DNA of 64,000 bases, from positions 9,548,001-9,612,000 of the forward strand of contig NC_066275.1 of NCBI RefSeq assembly GCF_905404315.1. Direction: 5' to 3'. The stretch's first letter is position 1. Every line of letters starts with the position of its first letter. Below, in pieces: positions 34,515 to 46,005 of this stretch. Position numbers and translations under genes: made by a program. The notes beneath the pieces were generated by a model. That model did no database searches, had not been told where the DNA came from, and was given only the letters and a program-made list of their open reading frames with translations. The stretch is from Leptidea sinapis. Taxonomy: Eukaryota > Arthropoda > Insecta > Lepidoptera > Pieridae.

Positions 34515-34585
34515 TCATCGTTGAAGATTCTAGAAGCCATAAGGAGCGCATGCGCAGATACCCGATGATTCCTAACTATAATTGA
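34515..34585 (+). pseudogene. Possible orphan exon 4 of the four-pass family
   Basis: A good acceptor (TTTCTTTTCAG, ending 34514) opens a short ORF which, read in phase 1 like all family exon 4s, encodes IVEDSRSHKERMRRYPMIPNYN and a TGA at 34583-34585. SRSHKERM resembles RSYKEEM in the family tail, and the position between D and E suits a lost paralogue. There is no hydrophobic half-segment before it and no exons 1-3 upstream. A 15-nt part (TTCTAGAAGCCATAA) also occurs near 6411, so a repeat origin is possible. Confidence 0.28.
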
Positions 34586-34859
34586 GAATTCCTTATTCTA
34601 TATGTGGATTTATGAAAAGGATTTAGTTTATGTAAAAGTTGCGATATTTAGATAGAGTTGTCACGGGAGTAATAAATATAACTTTAGATTATGATTTAAT
34701 GATTGTAATGCATAATTTTATTAATAATATATGTGTATATTCTATATTATACCTGTATTATACCTGTGTATTAATAATATTACAATGATGTCTGATAACG
34801 GAACGGCAAAAGTGTGCTTAAAAACAATGTACGCACACTTAACTCCTTACGTCCTTTCC

Positions 34860-35127
34860 CAATATACTATCTACAGATAAATTACTACCTTCTACTGTCA
34901 GTTAATTAGCTGTCAATAATCTAAAGCTGTCCCAAAATACCCGATAAGTCATTCTTATCGTCTTATATTGGGACGCGTGAATTGCAATTTCCATACGAAC
35001 TTTTATCGCTGGTGAGGTGTACGTCGTCCCATTGACAGAGCGTGTGCGGATAAGGTGAGTTACCGTCGATAAGGTTATTGGGACAGAAAATTCAACGAAA
35101 GTTACGATTTTTATCTCAAGTCGGCCG
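34860..35127. mobile_element. PIF/Harbinger-type MITE, copy 3
   Basis: TTA at 34857-34859 and 35128-35130. The left end is mutated (CGTCCTTTCCCAATA) and the right end is shortened to CGGCCG after an internal deletion. Confidence 0.75.
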
Positions 35128-35130
35128 TTA

Positions 35131-35841
35131 GTCGTGTGTCAACTCACTGTCCAAATCGAATCAAAACTGATTAATGCTTTACATTGCTGCTTACGGACTA
35201 AGAGTATTTTTAAAAACTAGAGTAAATGGGGCAATGTATAGATATAACTACATTTGAGACTTATTATGGAGTAAACTTGGGAGTTCGATATTTCGGCTTT
35301 GTTTTTTTTTATACGACATGCTTTATCTATATGTATCGAATGTCGTTGTATTATGATTAAATGTTGCCTAATGTTAATATGAGTTTGATTCATTATGTAA
35401 TTTTTAACCGAGTATGTAAATATTTAAAAAGAATATTATTTTATTATTAACCCACCCGGAAACTCTACAAGGTATCCACAGTATTGTGGTTGGTGGTAGA
35501 ATTCTCAACGTCGCACATGTAGATAAGCTATGATGGGGAGGAGAAACTGATGAAAAAACTGAAAGAAAACCAGCCCAAAAGAACCAAGACTAAAATACCT
35601 ACCAAGAATAAGATGACAGTATAGTAGTAGACAGTAATATAGTATGACAGGTTAAAATGAAGCTGAATAAATTTTGTTTTCAAATTTAAATTCTGTAATA
35701 ATTAATCCCAGAAGTGAGGGTTGTCACTTTAAATAATAACATTATTTAAATATATGAGCATTAAACCAATGTGACAATTTTATAATATTGAATCTACGCA
35801 GATTCGTAGCTTAGATACATTTTTTATAATGGTCTGCACTT
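35131..35841. other. Gap between MITE copies 3 and 4
   Basis: Mostly featureless. It contains only an AATCCCAGAAGTGAGGGTTG terminus near 35705, part of the tRNA-like composite repeat. Confidence 0.4.
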
Positions 35842-35844
35842 TAA

Positions 35845-36155
35845 CGGCCGTTCTATCAATATAGTATCTACAGATAAAGAAAACTTACTACCTTCTACTG
35901 TCAGTAATTAGCTGTCAATAATCTGAAGCTGTGCCAATATACCCGATAAGTCATTCTTATCGCCTGATATTGGAACGCGTGAATTGTAATTTCCATACAA
36001 ACTTAAATCGCTGGTAAGCTGTACGTCGTCCCATTGACAGACAGCGTGCACGGATAAGGTGAGTTACCGTCGATAAGTTTATTGGGACAGAAACGTCAAC
36101 GATAGTTACGATTTTTATCTCAAGTAATAGATAGACTGAATATTGGGAACGGTCG
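35845..36155. mobile_element. PIF/Harbinger-type MITE, copy 4
   Basis: TAA at 35842-35844 and 36156-36158. The ends are CGGCCGTTCTATCAATA (diverged) and TATTGGGAACGGTCG. A 90-codon reverse-strand ORF inside it is repeat sequence. Confidence 0.8.
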
Positions 36156-37064
36156 TAAGAAAAGACCCAATAATTGAGCCCTCTGGAGAGATAGCGTTTG
36201 TTAAGAAGGTGAAGGTGAAAGATTATCATTGGACAAAATGCCTATATCTACATTACCTACAACTTAATAAAAATTTATTAAGTAAATCTAAAACAACTTG
36301 GCATATAATATCTCTAAACTAATGCTAGAAAGTTATGCAGAACTAAGTTGTTTTACTTGTTGTTGTCTCTTGCAGTTAATCGAAAAGCTAATGCAAGCGT
36401 GGCTGACTGTTTACTTCTTCTCTCTCGCACGCTATGTTTGTCTATCCTACTCTGTACTTGTAGTCATATTTATTCGTAGATAGAAGATGAGTAAGATGCC
36501 ATGCGAGTGTTTCCCAAGAAAATAATTAGAGTAGATAATTTGTAAATTTATTTTAATAGATGTATATAAAGTTTAAATTTTTGCATCTAGGTTGATTTAA
36601 TATCGATGATGATCAAACCCAATAAAAAAGTGTTTTTTTTATCCTGACTTTTCGTGACAACCCTAGCAAAATAGTAACAATTTTGCCGGCTCAAGAAGCT
36701 TATCCTCTGTACTGTTTATTTACTCATGTGCTATCGCTATCGCATCTTATATCTACGTAATAATAACGGTTTACCAATTTTTTGTATAGTGCAATGGTTT
36801 CTTCTTATGGGAGTATATTAAAATATGTTCTGTGACAATCTATCTCTAAGCTAACAAAGCTCATAGCAGCATTTCTGTCATTATTATTCTTTGACTCTAA
36901 GATTTGACTGATACGATTATAATGACAAAGAATATTGTATTTAACTGTCGATATAACATTTAATAAATTATTTGTACATATAAAACTCAAAAATAATTTT
37001 CTTTGCCTACTATTTATACGATAGTTTTCAAAATCATTTAGTTCCAACATTTCATAGAAATATA

Positions 37065-40000
37065 ATGTCTATTTTCGATTGTTTGCCCGCCCTACCACGA
37101 TGCTGTTACTGTATCAATTTGAAGATTGGAGTAATCCTTATGGTGATTTTATCAATAATTGTAAGTAGCTTTTCTTGTCCTAACCGTTAATGTCTGTATT
37201 TAGTCCATATTGTATTTTTTATGTAAATATGTCAAATATATTAAGCTGTCAATATATTTGAAATATAGTGTGTATTTTGTATAATATTGTGTTGTTCCAG
37301 CCTTGAAACTAACCCTATAAAATAATGAGACACTCTGATAAAACCTGCCACTTACAGATTATCCAAATCAAAAGATTCAAGTCAAAATTCCCAGCTAATA
37401 TCAACCATTTATAACATAATAATTTCCGCGCGCCTGTTGCAGTCACATGGCATATCACAAAAATTGAATCGAATTGAATTAGCAGTGTCCAACACAGATT
37501 ATTTTTCAATTTGTTCTCGTATTAAGTACATTACGAGTTCTGATTGAATTTAAGACACTTCCAACGGTAAACGGAAAGGTCTTTATGAAAAAGGTTAAAA
37601 TCGTCTAGGAGAGTTTGGGTTTCTGAGTGGTGGGGATCAAAACCTATTCCTATAGAGTTACATAGAAGATAAGGTTTGTTCACTAGAAGCCATAGTGGTT
37701 AAGTCACTGTTGTAAGCTATGCTATGGCAAAATATCCCCCATGTACTTCCTATGGTAGCGCGACCCACTATAGAAGGAATCCCCTATGACTGAAAATGTC
37801 TGCTACAGGAAATCGTGAGACTGCACATCCTTTTTGACCCAATTCGAGCATTTTTTCTTAGATTTAAGTAACATTGCATATGCTTAGCCAGGCATGCATA
37901 GATATGGTAGGAGATGCGCGAGGGACGTCCGGGTCTAAAAATTATTAAAGGAATAAAAATAAAAACTATTAAAGCTTATCTTCAATAATTTCATTATTAC
38001 AGATATTTATCAAACAGCGAAACTTTAATGAGATTTGACTACTAATACACAATCTAATCTAATAATGATAATTCAACATCAATCAAGCTTAATCAATAAC
38101 TTTCCTCCACGTACTACAAATCTGTGGAATGAGCTTCCTTGTGCAGTATTTCCGGGATGACACGACATGGGTACCTTCAAAAAAAGCGAGTATACCTTCA
38201 TTCAAGGCCGGCAACGCTCCTGTGATTCCTCTGGTATTTTTCTATACCTGTCAGGGATCCATCTAATTGCTTATTGTTTTTAGCTATTTGCTTGATCCTT
38301 CCTATAATTTATTACCTATATATATTTATATACAAGACTATAATAGCTCAGATGGGACATTGAGAGATCCGGAAAGCAGAAGACCCCGGTTCGAATCCAG
38401 ATGTCGTATTAGTTTTTGTTTTTGTTCAAGTTTTATACATTCTTAAAAATCTGAGCAAGGCTCGGTCGTCCGGATATTATTATATATAAGAGGTTTATAT
38501 CTATGTATTGACTGATCACGGTGATATCTGTGGAACTATAAGGCATAGAGACTTGAAATTTTGTAGGAATATTCCTTTCGCTGAGTTGAGGTCAGCTAAG
38601 AACGGATTTTAAGCAATTCCACCCGCCATACAACGTCTGTACGTTGTTCTGTTCATAATAAAAAAAAGCTAGTAAAATAGATAAGTTACAGGTAGCTTAT
38701 TCATAACTTTAATCGGACTTTTTGAAACTGACCCTTAATCCATTGATTATATTTTCAGCTTAGTGGAGCATTGATGGCATGGATAATAAATGAAGTTGAT
38801 TATAATGATCAAAATGGTTTAGCTCAAGATACTTTTTTTGATAAGAATGATACAAATTTTCTATATGCGTTGGCAGCTGGGACTGTTATCTTCATAATAT
38901 TTACGTTTATTTTTATTTTTGGTATTATATCGGTAAGTGTTTGTTTATTGTTAATATTATTCAGATGAAACGATTTTCATTAGACTAGAAAATCCACCAA
39001 AACCTCAACGTTTAAAAAACGATATTAAATATTTCACGTAATAAGTAAAAAAGGCTGCTTAAACTCCAATATTCATTTAACTCACTTGTAGTGACGCTTT
39101 GACAGATGTTCTGTTATGAAATTATGATGGGCTAGTTCTTAGACAATTTACACGACTACATTATAGCCTCTTGCTGCTAGACAACCAATGAAAGCAGGCC
39201 AGGTTTATAACTATAGTGTGCGTGTATTGCTCAAAATAGAGTCACAGTCTAGGTTAGACTGTGACTCTATTTTGAGCACTTCAATTTCAACACTTCATCA
39301 AAATTTATAACATAACGTAACCTTGCAACACAGGGCTAACAATATTAATTATAGTTGCAACGTCAGAATTGCATAATCTTCTATATATATAAAAATGAAT
39401 TGCTGTTCGTTAGTCTCGCTAAAACTCGAGAACGGCTGGACCGATTTGGCTAATTTTGGTCTTGAATTATTTGTGGAAGTCCAGAGAAGGTTTAAAAAGT
39501 GAATAAATATGAAAATGTTTGGAATTAAAAGAAAAACAACAATTTTGTTTTTTCTTTGATGTGTCCCCTGTCGTTCAGAAATCAAATTGAAAGAATAGTA
39601 TAAAATGAATAACTAATTAGAATCTTTGTATGTTTCTCAGGAGGTAAAAAACAAACGTAATTTTAGCTATAATTGGTAGAATAACTACAGATGTTAACTA
39701 TGATGGCAATATAACGTTTGCTGGGTCAGTTAGTTTATAATATTTTTACAATTAATTAAACAATTAGTAATTAAGACAAAATAATCATATGATTTTTTTG
39801 ACTAATGAACCATTCAAAAGTTTCTGTTTTGTTAAAGTTTTGAACGTCGTCGTTACAATTACATCGGTGAACATGTTTTCTTCCTAAACAATTAGTATGT
39901 ACGCTAAACATCGAAACATCAAACAGCCGGCAATTTATTTATTTATTTAAGCCTATTACAAAGTAAAACTATTACTAATTAATTTACACTATTTCATATA

Positions 40001-43000
40001 TCATTCCACCTCTGGCCAAAGGCCTCCCCCTTCTTCTTCCATTCGTCCTTATTGTTTGCTGTGCAGGACCATATCACTCCTTCGTAATTTACAAGATCGT
40101 GCAAATTTAATAATTACTTGTCAAGAAATGCTTAACATTTGAAAACAATTACATTTCAAATATGGGACGTCAGTAAACATCCATATAAAACACTAGAAAA
40201 GCTTCTTCATAATATAGCTTGGTTGGGTAATTTGGGTAAATTGCATGGGTACGGTTACGACCTACTGTCAGGTATCGGGTTAATTTCTCCTATTCCATGA
40301 ATTAACACAAACTATTTATTTTATTTTATTGGGGGTGACAAAAGCTTAATATAAAATAATCACTTATAATTAAATACAAGAACATAGCCAATTATAGTCT
40401 ACCACGGTTTACCTAGTGGAAGGAACAGCAGTGTTTACAATAATAAAGAAAAAAATGAAAAATGAATAGCACACGATCAGAGAAATTTAAAAGCGTTGAT
40501 TGCAAAAAAAAACTAAAAAACGTATGCTTCTATCAGCTGTAGTATTTGTAACAATTTTTTACTTGCCTCTTGAAACTTTTATGCAACAATATTTAGGAAG
40601 CATGTTTTTACAACATGAATAATCACAATTTCAAGGTCAAAAACGCTTATATTCTTCATTTTTCAGGACAAAGAAGTAATAGCTATATTGTATCTGTTCG
40701 CAACCGCCTTGGCGCTGTTGTTTTTCACTGTTGTGTTTATTTTAATATTGTTGGCAACAGTTGTCAACGCCGGAGATGCCAGGCCTTATTCAACCCTTCG
40801 TATCCCTATATTCTGTGTTGGGTTTGTATGTAAGTAGACCATCGTAAATACTAGCTTAAGTTACTGAGTGATATGCGATGTGTTTGCTTTTACAACATGG
40901 TCGCATAAATATGGTTATAAGTCAAAGTCAAAGTCAAAAGAATCTTTATTTTCTATCTTTATTTAATAAAGATTCTTTTGACTACTAAAAAACTTCAGAA
41001 GTACAAAAGTTACAATAGCATTCAAATGAGTATAACAATATTCATTAACAAAATTTAGAACATCAATTCCAACTATCTTTATCATTCAAATAATCTTTCA
41101 CATTATAATAGGCCTTAGATGTTAATTTATTTTTTACGATACATTTAAATTTTTTAGTAGGTAATATTTTAATATCATTTGGGAGTTTATTATAAAATAT
41201 AACACAATCCACTTTAAAAGATTTAGTAATTTTACGGAGCCTAGTAGATGGAATTGCGAGTTTATGTTTGTTTCGAGTATTGACATTATGCACATAACTA
41301 TTCTTTTTAAATTGGCTAATATGTTTATGAGCGTATAGGAGGTTCTCGTATATGTACTGGCAGTGTACTGTCATAATATTAATTTCACTAAACTTTTCTC
41401 TCAATGAATGTATATTGTAACTTTAGAACAAAACATGCTAAAATATAATTTTGCACAGCGAGATGTTTATTTAGTAAACAATGCAAAATAATTTAATAGA
41501 GTTGTAAGTATTGCATTGTACCAAAACTTTACAAGACTAGATTTTCAATAATTAATGTTATAGTCACAAAATTTAATAACGCTACTCGCCGTCGCCGCTA
41601 AATTATGCTTGATGATTTATATTATTCTATACTATTTAAGTAACAAGGAACTTTATGAAATATATTAAAGTTACTTTGACAAAGAAGGCTTACTATAGCA
41701 GATTACATAGAAGATAGTAATGAATCGTTCTTAACTGGCTTTGCGCAGGCCACCTAGCAATTTTGTTATTGTATGATTTAAAAGATGGGCTGGGAGTTTC
41801 TTATTACTTCTTCTCCCCATGTCAAAGCCCCTTTACGATCTGATGTAGCTTCATGACATTAATCAAGTGTTGTTATAATTATTTATGCAACTGTTGTGTA
41901 ATAAGGGGTATTAAAACACGAATGTGGATTTGTCTCGCTCGGCTTCGCCTCGTGTGATAATAGTATCACATGTGTGTTTTAATACCTAATTATCAACAGT
42001 TGCATACAAGACTTTATCTACACCCAGAATATGAATCCTCTAAAAGATTCTGGAACAGTTAGCAAATTGCTAACATTAAAACACCAGTCCTAGTAGTAGC
42101 CTCATATCATTCATTACTGATTATATACAAATAAACTAAGTATTAATGTATCAATTATTTATTTAATTATAGTAATTTACATTTTGTATAGTGCAATAAT
42201 TAAAATTCACTCGAATATTCAGCGTTTAAAATGAATCGCTCATTTTTTGTAAACAGCACAAAAAGAATATAGAAGAAAAATGGCGGGGATTCGATTAACC
42301 TATTTTTTTTTTACGGTGCGTGACGTTCTGGTAGTGCGGAACGCGCGTAAACGAAAATGTTCTTTTTTTGAAATTCATAAAGATACCACGCATCGTGCAA
42401 TAAGAATGTGGCTGTCTGTTGAAACTCTTTGCGCTTGAAGGGATCGAAAAAAAAACATAGGAGTGTTGTTATGAAATTCAGTACAACATTACAACACTCG
42501 TTTGGATGATGTAATGATTATTAGAACATTGGGTGTTTTAATGTTGGCAATAAGCTAACCGTTTCAGAATCTTTAATAGAGGATTTAAAGCATTGGTGTA
42601 GATAAAATATATTATGCTATTGTCATTTCTATTCTATTCTACTCTATTCTAGTGTATTCTATGCACGCCTGTACTGCTACAATTAAGCCGGATAGGTATT
42701 TCATATTAAAGCTTATGTTAGAGGAACCTATGTGTTTTTTAGGTGCTAAGTTGACCTAGTATTGTTTATACTGAAATTGTAATACGATAAATAAATTATA
42801 AATAAATAATAGTTTAAAAAAACTAAAAAACACGGTTTTTATAGAAAACCGAACTAAAAAATAGAAAATAAATTTTAATAAATTTAAATTAAGAATAGTG
42901 TTTAAAATTTCAATAAATATAAATTAATAATAGTGTGAATAAAAAACAATTATTTTATTTTAAAAAAAGCGTGGGGTGCATGGTGTCAATAGTTATAAAT

Positions 43001-43406
43001 ATTTTATTGACAGATATGAGTAGAGTGATTATCATTTTGATAATATCTTAAAAAGCACCCCACGCTTTTTTTAAAATAATTTTTTTTTTATTCACATCAC
43101 ATATGTCATCGGTCCTCGATAAATCTACAAAGTTTGAACGAAATCTAGCCGTTTAAAGTGGGTCAAAATCGCGCCCAAAGAAGTCTGTTACAAACATACA
43201 AACATACAGGTGAACCTAATAAAAAGCGTATAAAAAAGTCTCAAGCAACTTTCAAAGCCTACCTACAGTGTGATGGAGGCGCTTTCTTTTAAAAAAAAAG
43301 AAACTTATTATTTAAGCAATTAATTGTTTCGTTGTGACTTTCAGGGCTAGTTTACTTAATGATCATGGTGAGAAGCTACAAGGAGGAAATGCTTGTCTTA
43401 CCTTAA
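37065..43406 (+). CDS. Gene E: four-pass small membrane protein, 4 exons, 164 aa
   Basis: Exons 37065-37160, 38759-38932, 40667-40829 and 43345-43406 join in frame with phases 0, 0, 1 and GTAAGT donors throughout. Start ATG 37065 (MSIFDCLPALPRCCYC), stop TAA 43404-43406. The Cys-rich N-terminus (C6, C13, C14, C16) leads into segment 1 (about 19-41). Others lie at about 67-90, 94-123 and 134-153. The acidic segment 1-2 loop has an NDT sequon at residue 62. Tail: YLMIMVRSYKEEMLVLP. Intron 1 holds a retrotransposon tail and a SINE, intron 2 a Helitron-like repeat, and intron 3 retrotransposon remnants and palindromic elements. An orphan second exon of the same family lies only 90 nt downstream of the stop. 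Function unknown. Confidence 0.8.
38101..38239 (+). mobile_element. Non-LTR retrotransposon tail, intron 1 of gene E
   Basis: Truncated at both ends; CCACGTACTACAAATCTGTG and AAGGCCGGCAACGCTCCTGT match the 20464-20768 family. Confidence 0.7.
38338..38475 (+). mobile_element. tRNA-like SINE (ATAGCTCAGATGGGACATTG family), copy 1
   Basis: TAGCTCAGATGGGACATTG, AGACCCCGGTTCGAATCC, then TTCAAGTTTTATACATTC and AGCAAGGCTCGGTCGTCCGG. Shares all of these with 61915-62050. In intron 1 of gene E. Confidence 0.7.
38480..38670 (-). repeat. Helitron-like repeat in intron 1 of gene E
   Basis: Second copy of the 25140-25345 type, with ACTTGAAATTTTGTAGGAAT and GAGGTCAGCTAAGAACGGAT, followed by CAACGTCTGTACGTTGTTCT. 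Confidence 0.5.
39115..39290. repeat. Rearranged MITE half with perfect hairpin
   Basis: TTAGACAATTTACACGACTA and GCAGGCCAGGTTTATAACTA match the left half of the 21708-21953 family. The copy then turns back on itself: 39228-39251 and 39255-39278 are perfect 24-nt complements with a 3-nt spacer. Confidence 0.65.
39375..39735 (-). repeat. Helitron-like repeat in intron 2 of gene E
   Basis: Reverse copy of the 12797-13192 family, with CTCGAGAACGGCTGGACCGA and ATAACGTTTGCTGGGTCAGT at the end. Confidence 0.55.
39930..40075 (-). mobile_element. Non-LTR retrotransposon C-terminal end, intron 2 of gene E
   Basis: The minus strand encodes NNKDEWKKKGEAFGQRWNDI followed by a stop, a typical polymerase C-terminus, and then an (AAATA)n end at about 39940. 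Confidence 0.6.
40922..41410 (-). mobile_element. Non-LTR retrotransposon 3' end, intron 3 of gene E
   Basis: The minus-strand ORF 41404-41063 is a polymerase C-terminus (YIYENLLYAHKHISQFKKN, NTRNKHKLAIP, FYNKLPNDIK, FKCIVKNKL, VKDYLNDKDSW). The 3' end has a perfect hairpin, 40932-40950 with 40965-40983. Confidence 0.75.
41884..42006. mobile_element. Short palindromic MITE-like element
   Basis: The whole 123 bp is close to one palindrome. Ends TATGCAACTGTTG are perfect for 13 nt and GTATTAAAACAC recurs in both arms. The centre is CGCTCGGCTTCGCCTCG. Confidence 0.6.
42013..42606. mobile_element. Element with ~75-bp inverted ends, intron 3 of gene E
   Basis: Left arm about 42013-42085 and right arm about 42530-42606 are imperfect complements (TTTATCTACACC, AAATCCTCTA, AACATTAAAACAC). 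The inside has no long ORF and a GC-richer part (GTGCGGAACGCGCGTAAACG). Confidence 0.6.
42957..43077. repeat. Inverted repeat, 23-bp perfect arms
   Basis: Arms 42957-42979 and 43055-43077 are exact complements with 75 nt between. The right arm runs into a dispersed repeat (GTCATCGGTCCTCGATAAAT), also present at 55515-55630. Confidence 0.75.
43085..43240 (+). repeat. Dispersed repeat before gene E exon 4
   Basis: GTCATCGGTCCTCGATAAAT, GGTCAAAATCGCGCCCAAA and ACATACAGGTGAACCTAA are shared with 55515-55630; a shorter remnant is near 53185-53215. Confidence 0.6.
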
Positions 43407-43496
43407 GGTAAAACACCCACAAAATTATTCAATTATAAATTTCAATGATAGAAATTAACCCTATTTTCTTATTAACTCCATTGACCTTACTTTCAG

Positions 43497-43690
43497 CTAA
43501 GCGGAGTGTCGGCATATTTAATAATGGAAATTGTTCATTTACAAGAGAAACTGATGTTTATGTATATTAATTGTATATAACTGTTGGATGCCGGGTTTTT
43601 TTATGTTTGTCATAATTACAATTTTCTCCTTGTTATTTGATCGGTTAGTTTTGGTTTATTATTTTGATCATGTGTATCCAGATAATTTCA
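43497..43690 (+). pseudogene. Orphan exon-2 remnant of the four-pass family
   Basis: A TTTCAG acceptor at 43491-43496 is followed by an ORF starting LSGVSAYLIMEIVHLQEK, close to gene E exon 2 (LSGALMAWIINEV). That frame stops at 43578-43580. A second hydrophobic stretch (MPGFFMFVIITIFSLLF) follows one frame over from 43588 and ends in TAA about 43690, where the second membrane segment of exon 2 would be expected. No donor, exon 1, exon 3 or exon 4 was found nearby. An AATAAA lies at 43694-43699. It reads as a decayed partial duplicate of gene E; the frame change is between 43580 and 43588. The alternative, a noncoding 3' tail of E, cannot be excluded. Confidence 0.5.
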
Positions 43691-43699
43691 TTTAATAAA

Positions 43700-44978
43700 G
43701 TGTTAGAAAACACGTCGCTCAAACCAACTATCGCTCGTAAAACTGCAGATCAGAAGTGAAGATTTTTGACTTGACAAATTTGGAAATATAATTATTGGAA
43801 GTAAAAAAAATTAGCACGAATGCTCTAATTAATCGTTGAGAGTCTTTGAGCTAAATAAAATACTTCTAGCTCAGCTTGAAGTAAAAAGAATAGAGAGGCT
43901 TCTTTATAAAAAATTATTAATAATTTACATTTAGAACTGGATTCAGTTACTGTGTTTACAACTATTGAATTTTATGACAAAATGGCATGGAAGGAATTAA
44001 AAATATAAGTAACAAGTTGGAATAAATATATTTTCATATCGCCATTAAGTAATACTCAGCAAGCAAATATAAAATAGTAAGACTAGACTACTTTATAAAA
44101 AGTAGACTTATCTTTAACTATGATCTTTGCTAAGAGTCTGTCTATAGTAGTCATGCTTATTTGCGATTCAATATATGATTAAGTTTCTATATTTTTAATA
44201 CTCTTGTATCCCAAAAAGACGTTATGGAAGGAATTTTAAAATATAACATATTTGAAGGAATATCCCTGTTGCTAATTTTACGGTTCAAATAGTTAACAGC
44301 AATATAATTGAATGGTTTTTAGAACTGCAGGGGCAAGATTTTTATAAAATTTATTTCATATTAAAATAGTAAATAATGAATAATGAAGAGTAAAAAAGAG
44401 AATTTGTTAGTTTGTTATTTTTTTTTAAAAAAACTTCACTAATAATATAGTCATTGTTATTAATTTTGGTATAGATTTTCTGTATTTGTAATTCTACCGA
44501 TTCTATAATATAACTACAATATTAACATTTAAACGATAATATGTGAAACTACCAATTGTAAAATATCCGTAGCAACGCTTAGGTTAGTAGGTAAATGTAA
44601 ACATACAAATTTTTTACGCAAAGTTTAAGGTTTGAGTCGGTGAATACCAAAGAGAAAAATAATTATACTGTGGTTGTTTTGTATTTTATATTGTAAATGT
44701 CTGTGATATTGTAATTATTATTTTGGTAATTAAATTAAATAAGGTAATTGGTATTCAATCAAATGATTATGGAATTTTGTTGTGTTTAACCTGTTTGGTC
44801 AGATTAAGGTCGGTACAGCTGTTTGTTTGAAATAATGTCAGAATAAAATTATTGTAAAGTACAGAACAGTTTTTCATTGATCCCCTGAGTCGAAAGCTTT
44901 GAAAGCGAAGAAAGGCTATGGAAGAAAAAACCGATGTCACAAACGAACAAAACATTTTCTGTTTGTGGTCTCTTTTAA
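43700..44978. other. Gap between E and F
   Basis: AT-rich and without exon-like ORFs or recognisable repeats up to the MITE at 44979. Confidence 0.4.
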
Positions 44979-45318
44979 CGGCCGTTCCCAATATTATTCC
45001 CAATATATCTCCGGTTGTGGCCTACTTGAGATAAAAATCGTAACTATCGTTGACTTTTCTATCCCAATAAACTTATCGACGGTTACTCACCTTATCCGTA
45101 CACGCTGTCTGTCAATGGAAGGACGTATAGGTTACCAATAGAGAATTTAAGCACTACGTTCAAGCTTACCAGCGATAGAAGTTTGTATGGAAATTGCAAT
45201 TCACGCGTCCCAATATAAGGCGATAAGAATGACATCGGGTGTATTGGGACAGTTTCAGATTATTGACAGCTAATGACTGACAGTAGAAAGTAGTAATTTA
45301 TGTCTATCTATAGATAAT
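44979..45318. mobile_element. PIF/Harbinger-type MITE, copy 5, right end lost
   Basis: Left end CGGCCGTTCCCAATA after TAA. The body is typical, but about 30 nt containing GAGAATTTAAGCACTACG are inserted near 45140, and the right terminus is missing after TATCTATAGATAATAAG. Confidence 0.7.
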
Positions 45319-45864
45319 AAGTGTTGTGAATTCTATTTGATATGATAATTGATATAGATGTAAATTGCTTTCATATGTGGTCTAATGCAACGCCAATATC
45401 AGCTCGTATGTTAATTAGTAAAAGTTAGAAATTCCTGATTAGTTAAACTTATACGGCCTTAAAAATAAATTTGGTATAAAGCTAAGCCTGATAATAAATA
45501 ATATTTTGCAAAATTTTTACTATATCCCTATACAATGATAATTAGGCGTATGGACTTGCATCCCGTGCCACTTAATAAATTAAATAAAAATAATAATTTT
45601 GAAGTTTCCATGAATGGTAGTTAGTCTTGCAAATAAACGCGGGAAAATTCATACGTCCGAGTAAACCAATCATAAGCACAGTAGACATATGTAAGCAAAA
45701 TATTTATTTGTAAATATCTTGCATATTCAAGGTTGATTGTCAGGTATATATTTATACCAAGTTTATTTGTAAGGCCGATAAGTGTTATATATTTAATAGA
45801 GGTAACATTTACTAATTGAGGTCAGTGATGAGAAGACCAAGGTGTTTTCCTATAGGTAAGTAAC

Positions 45865-46005
45865 ACGCCCTGCTGGTTACAATGCTGTGATGCTCAGGAT
45901 TCTTGCAAAACCCAAAAGTCTGAGCGACAACACAAATATACTAGTCAGCTTGAGATATAAGATGTTGAAGTCTCAATTGTCCAATCGCAGTAGCTATGGC
46001 GCCCA
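45865..46005 (+). mobile_element. GGAGCCTCCCACTGG repeat, degraded
   Basis: AACACGCCCTGC, ACAATGCTG, AGGATTCTTGCAAAACCCAA, GAGATATAAGATGTTGAAGT and AGTAGCTATGGCGCCC appear in order; the 3' third is missing. Confidence 0.55.

Noticed and set aside
36375..36483. Terminal exon with a hydrophobic ORF (YFFSLARYVCLSYSVLVVIF) after a CAG
   Set aside because: The TCTCTCGCACGC part recurs near 56162 and, inverted, near 46050, which suggests a repeat; no partner exons found.
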